A stretch of 16,574 nucleotides of DNA from Blastocladiella britannica (taxonomy: Eukaryota; Blastocladiomycota; Blastocladiomycetes; Blastocladiales; Blastocladiaceae): assembly GCA_025349905.2 (NCBI GenBank), contig MU624941.1, positions 1 to 16,574 on the forward strand, read 5' to 3'. This document shows positions 16,297-16,574 of the stretch, one piece after another; the stretch's first letter is position 1; the number at the start of each line of letters is the position of its first letter. The notes beneath the pieces are model-generated. The model was not told the origin of the DNA and did no database searches. It was given only the letters and a program-made list of their open reading frames with translations. Made by a program: the position numbers and the translations under genes.

Positions 16297-16454
16297 TGTT
16301 CCCTTTGTGGTACGGCCAGGAGGTTTGGTGTTTTGAAAGAGCTGAACTGCACTGATCTCGCGTCGCGGCTCGTTGCCCAACCATCTTTTTCCCCTTAGCC
16401 TCGCCAAATATCGTCCCATTCGCAATATCTGGGCAATACAGCATAGAAAGAAAA
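16297..16454. promoter_or_regulatory. Divergent promoter between the SPIN90-like gene and IDI1
   Basis: These 158 bp separate two start codons on opposite strands. Two loosely similar blocks, tcgccaaatatcgtccca (about 16402-16419) and tcgcaatatctgggcaa (about 16420-16436), stand in tandem upstream of the isomerase ATG and might be a duplicated factor site. No canonical sterol regulatory element is evident. Confidence 0.5.
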
Positions 16455-16574
16455 ATGACCACCACTACAACCGCCACCATCGACCTCGCGCAGCACGACC
16501 CGGAGCAAGTGCGTCTGATGGAGGAAATGTGCATCCTGGTAGACCCGACCGACGCCATCATTGGCCACGCGTCC
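16455..16574 (+). CDS. IDI1: Isopentenyl-diphosphate delta-isomerase, 5' end only
   Basis: The first 40 codons run off the window edge. After a Thr-rich leader the sequence reads HDPEQVRLMEEMCILVDPTD, which matches the EQVRLMEEMCILVDxxD signature at the N-terminus of eukaryotic type I IDI. The enzyme interconverts IPP and DMAPP using a Nudix fold and divalent metals, feeding sterol, dolichol and quinone synthesis. The catalytic Cys and Glu lie beyond the edge and cannot be checked. The ATG at 16455 sits in an A-rich context (gaaaaATG). No organellar targeting sequence is obvious in the short leader, so a cytosolic or peroxisomal form is likely. Confidence 0.92.
   Translation, partial: MTTTTTATIDLAQHDPEQVRLMEEMCILVDPTDAIIGHAS

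Overview
The window is a densely packed piece of a eukaryotic nuclear genome. Every recognisable gene is a conserved eukaryotic protein. All but the truncated last one are split by short GT-AG introns: 27 reconstructed in recognised genes, 47-78 nt each. Exons are GC-rich, and introns and intergenic DNA are AT/T-rich. Intergenic gaps are 24-172 bp, apart from one looser AT-richer stretch around 10.2-11.6 kb. Small introns, Dnm1, Dip1/SPIN90 and EMC8/9, plus CMTR1-type cap methyltransferase and METTL25 genes (to my knowledge absent from budding yeast), suggest an early-diverging, non-Dikarya fungus (chytrid or blastocladiomycete grade) or a close opisthokont relative. That placement is inference; no rRNA or marker tree is available here.

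Layout, left to right: EMC8/9 subunit (+, 80-814) converges on a Dnm1/Drp1 dynamin (-, 950-3432). Dynamin is divergent from an HSD17B7/Erg27-type 3-ketosteroid reductase (+, 3605-4921). Only 40 bp later comes an RGG-rich CMTR1-like mRNA cap 2'-O-methyltransferase (+, 4962-7494), whose stop lies 24 bp from the stop of a METTL25-family protein (-, 7519-9437). METTL25 shares a 72-bp divergent promoter with the mitochondrial F1-ATPase delta subunit (+, 9510-10182). A lower-GC stretch follows with one unrecognised minus-strand gene candidate (10752-11308). Then cyclophilin-40 (+, 11628-12978) converges on a coiled-coil/WD40 protein (-, 13013-15038). Next is a SPIN90/Ldb17/Dip1 actin regulator (-, 15100-16296), divergent from the 5' end of isopentenyl-diphosphate isomerase (+, 16455 to the edge).

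The genes are housekeeping and do not form one pathway. Loose themes are sterol/isoprenoid synthesis (the reductase and IDI), mitochondria (Dnm1 and F1 delta), RNA capping, ER membrane insertion and actin. Exon models were built by joining frames so that splice phases agree and the protein matches remembered family features. No alignment or database search was run. The most useful leads are two stop-free introns whose length is a multiple of three, a CMTR1 with an RGG front end and no visible C-terminal GTase-like/WW part, extremely short same-strand and divergent gaps, a GTAC-biased 5' splice site, and the anomalous 10.2-11.6 kb segment. I see no mobile element, CRISPR array, rRNA or convincing tRNA.
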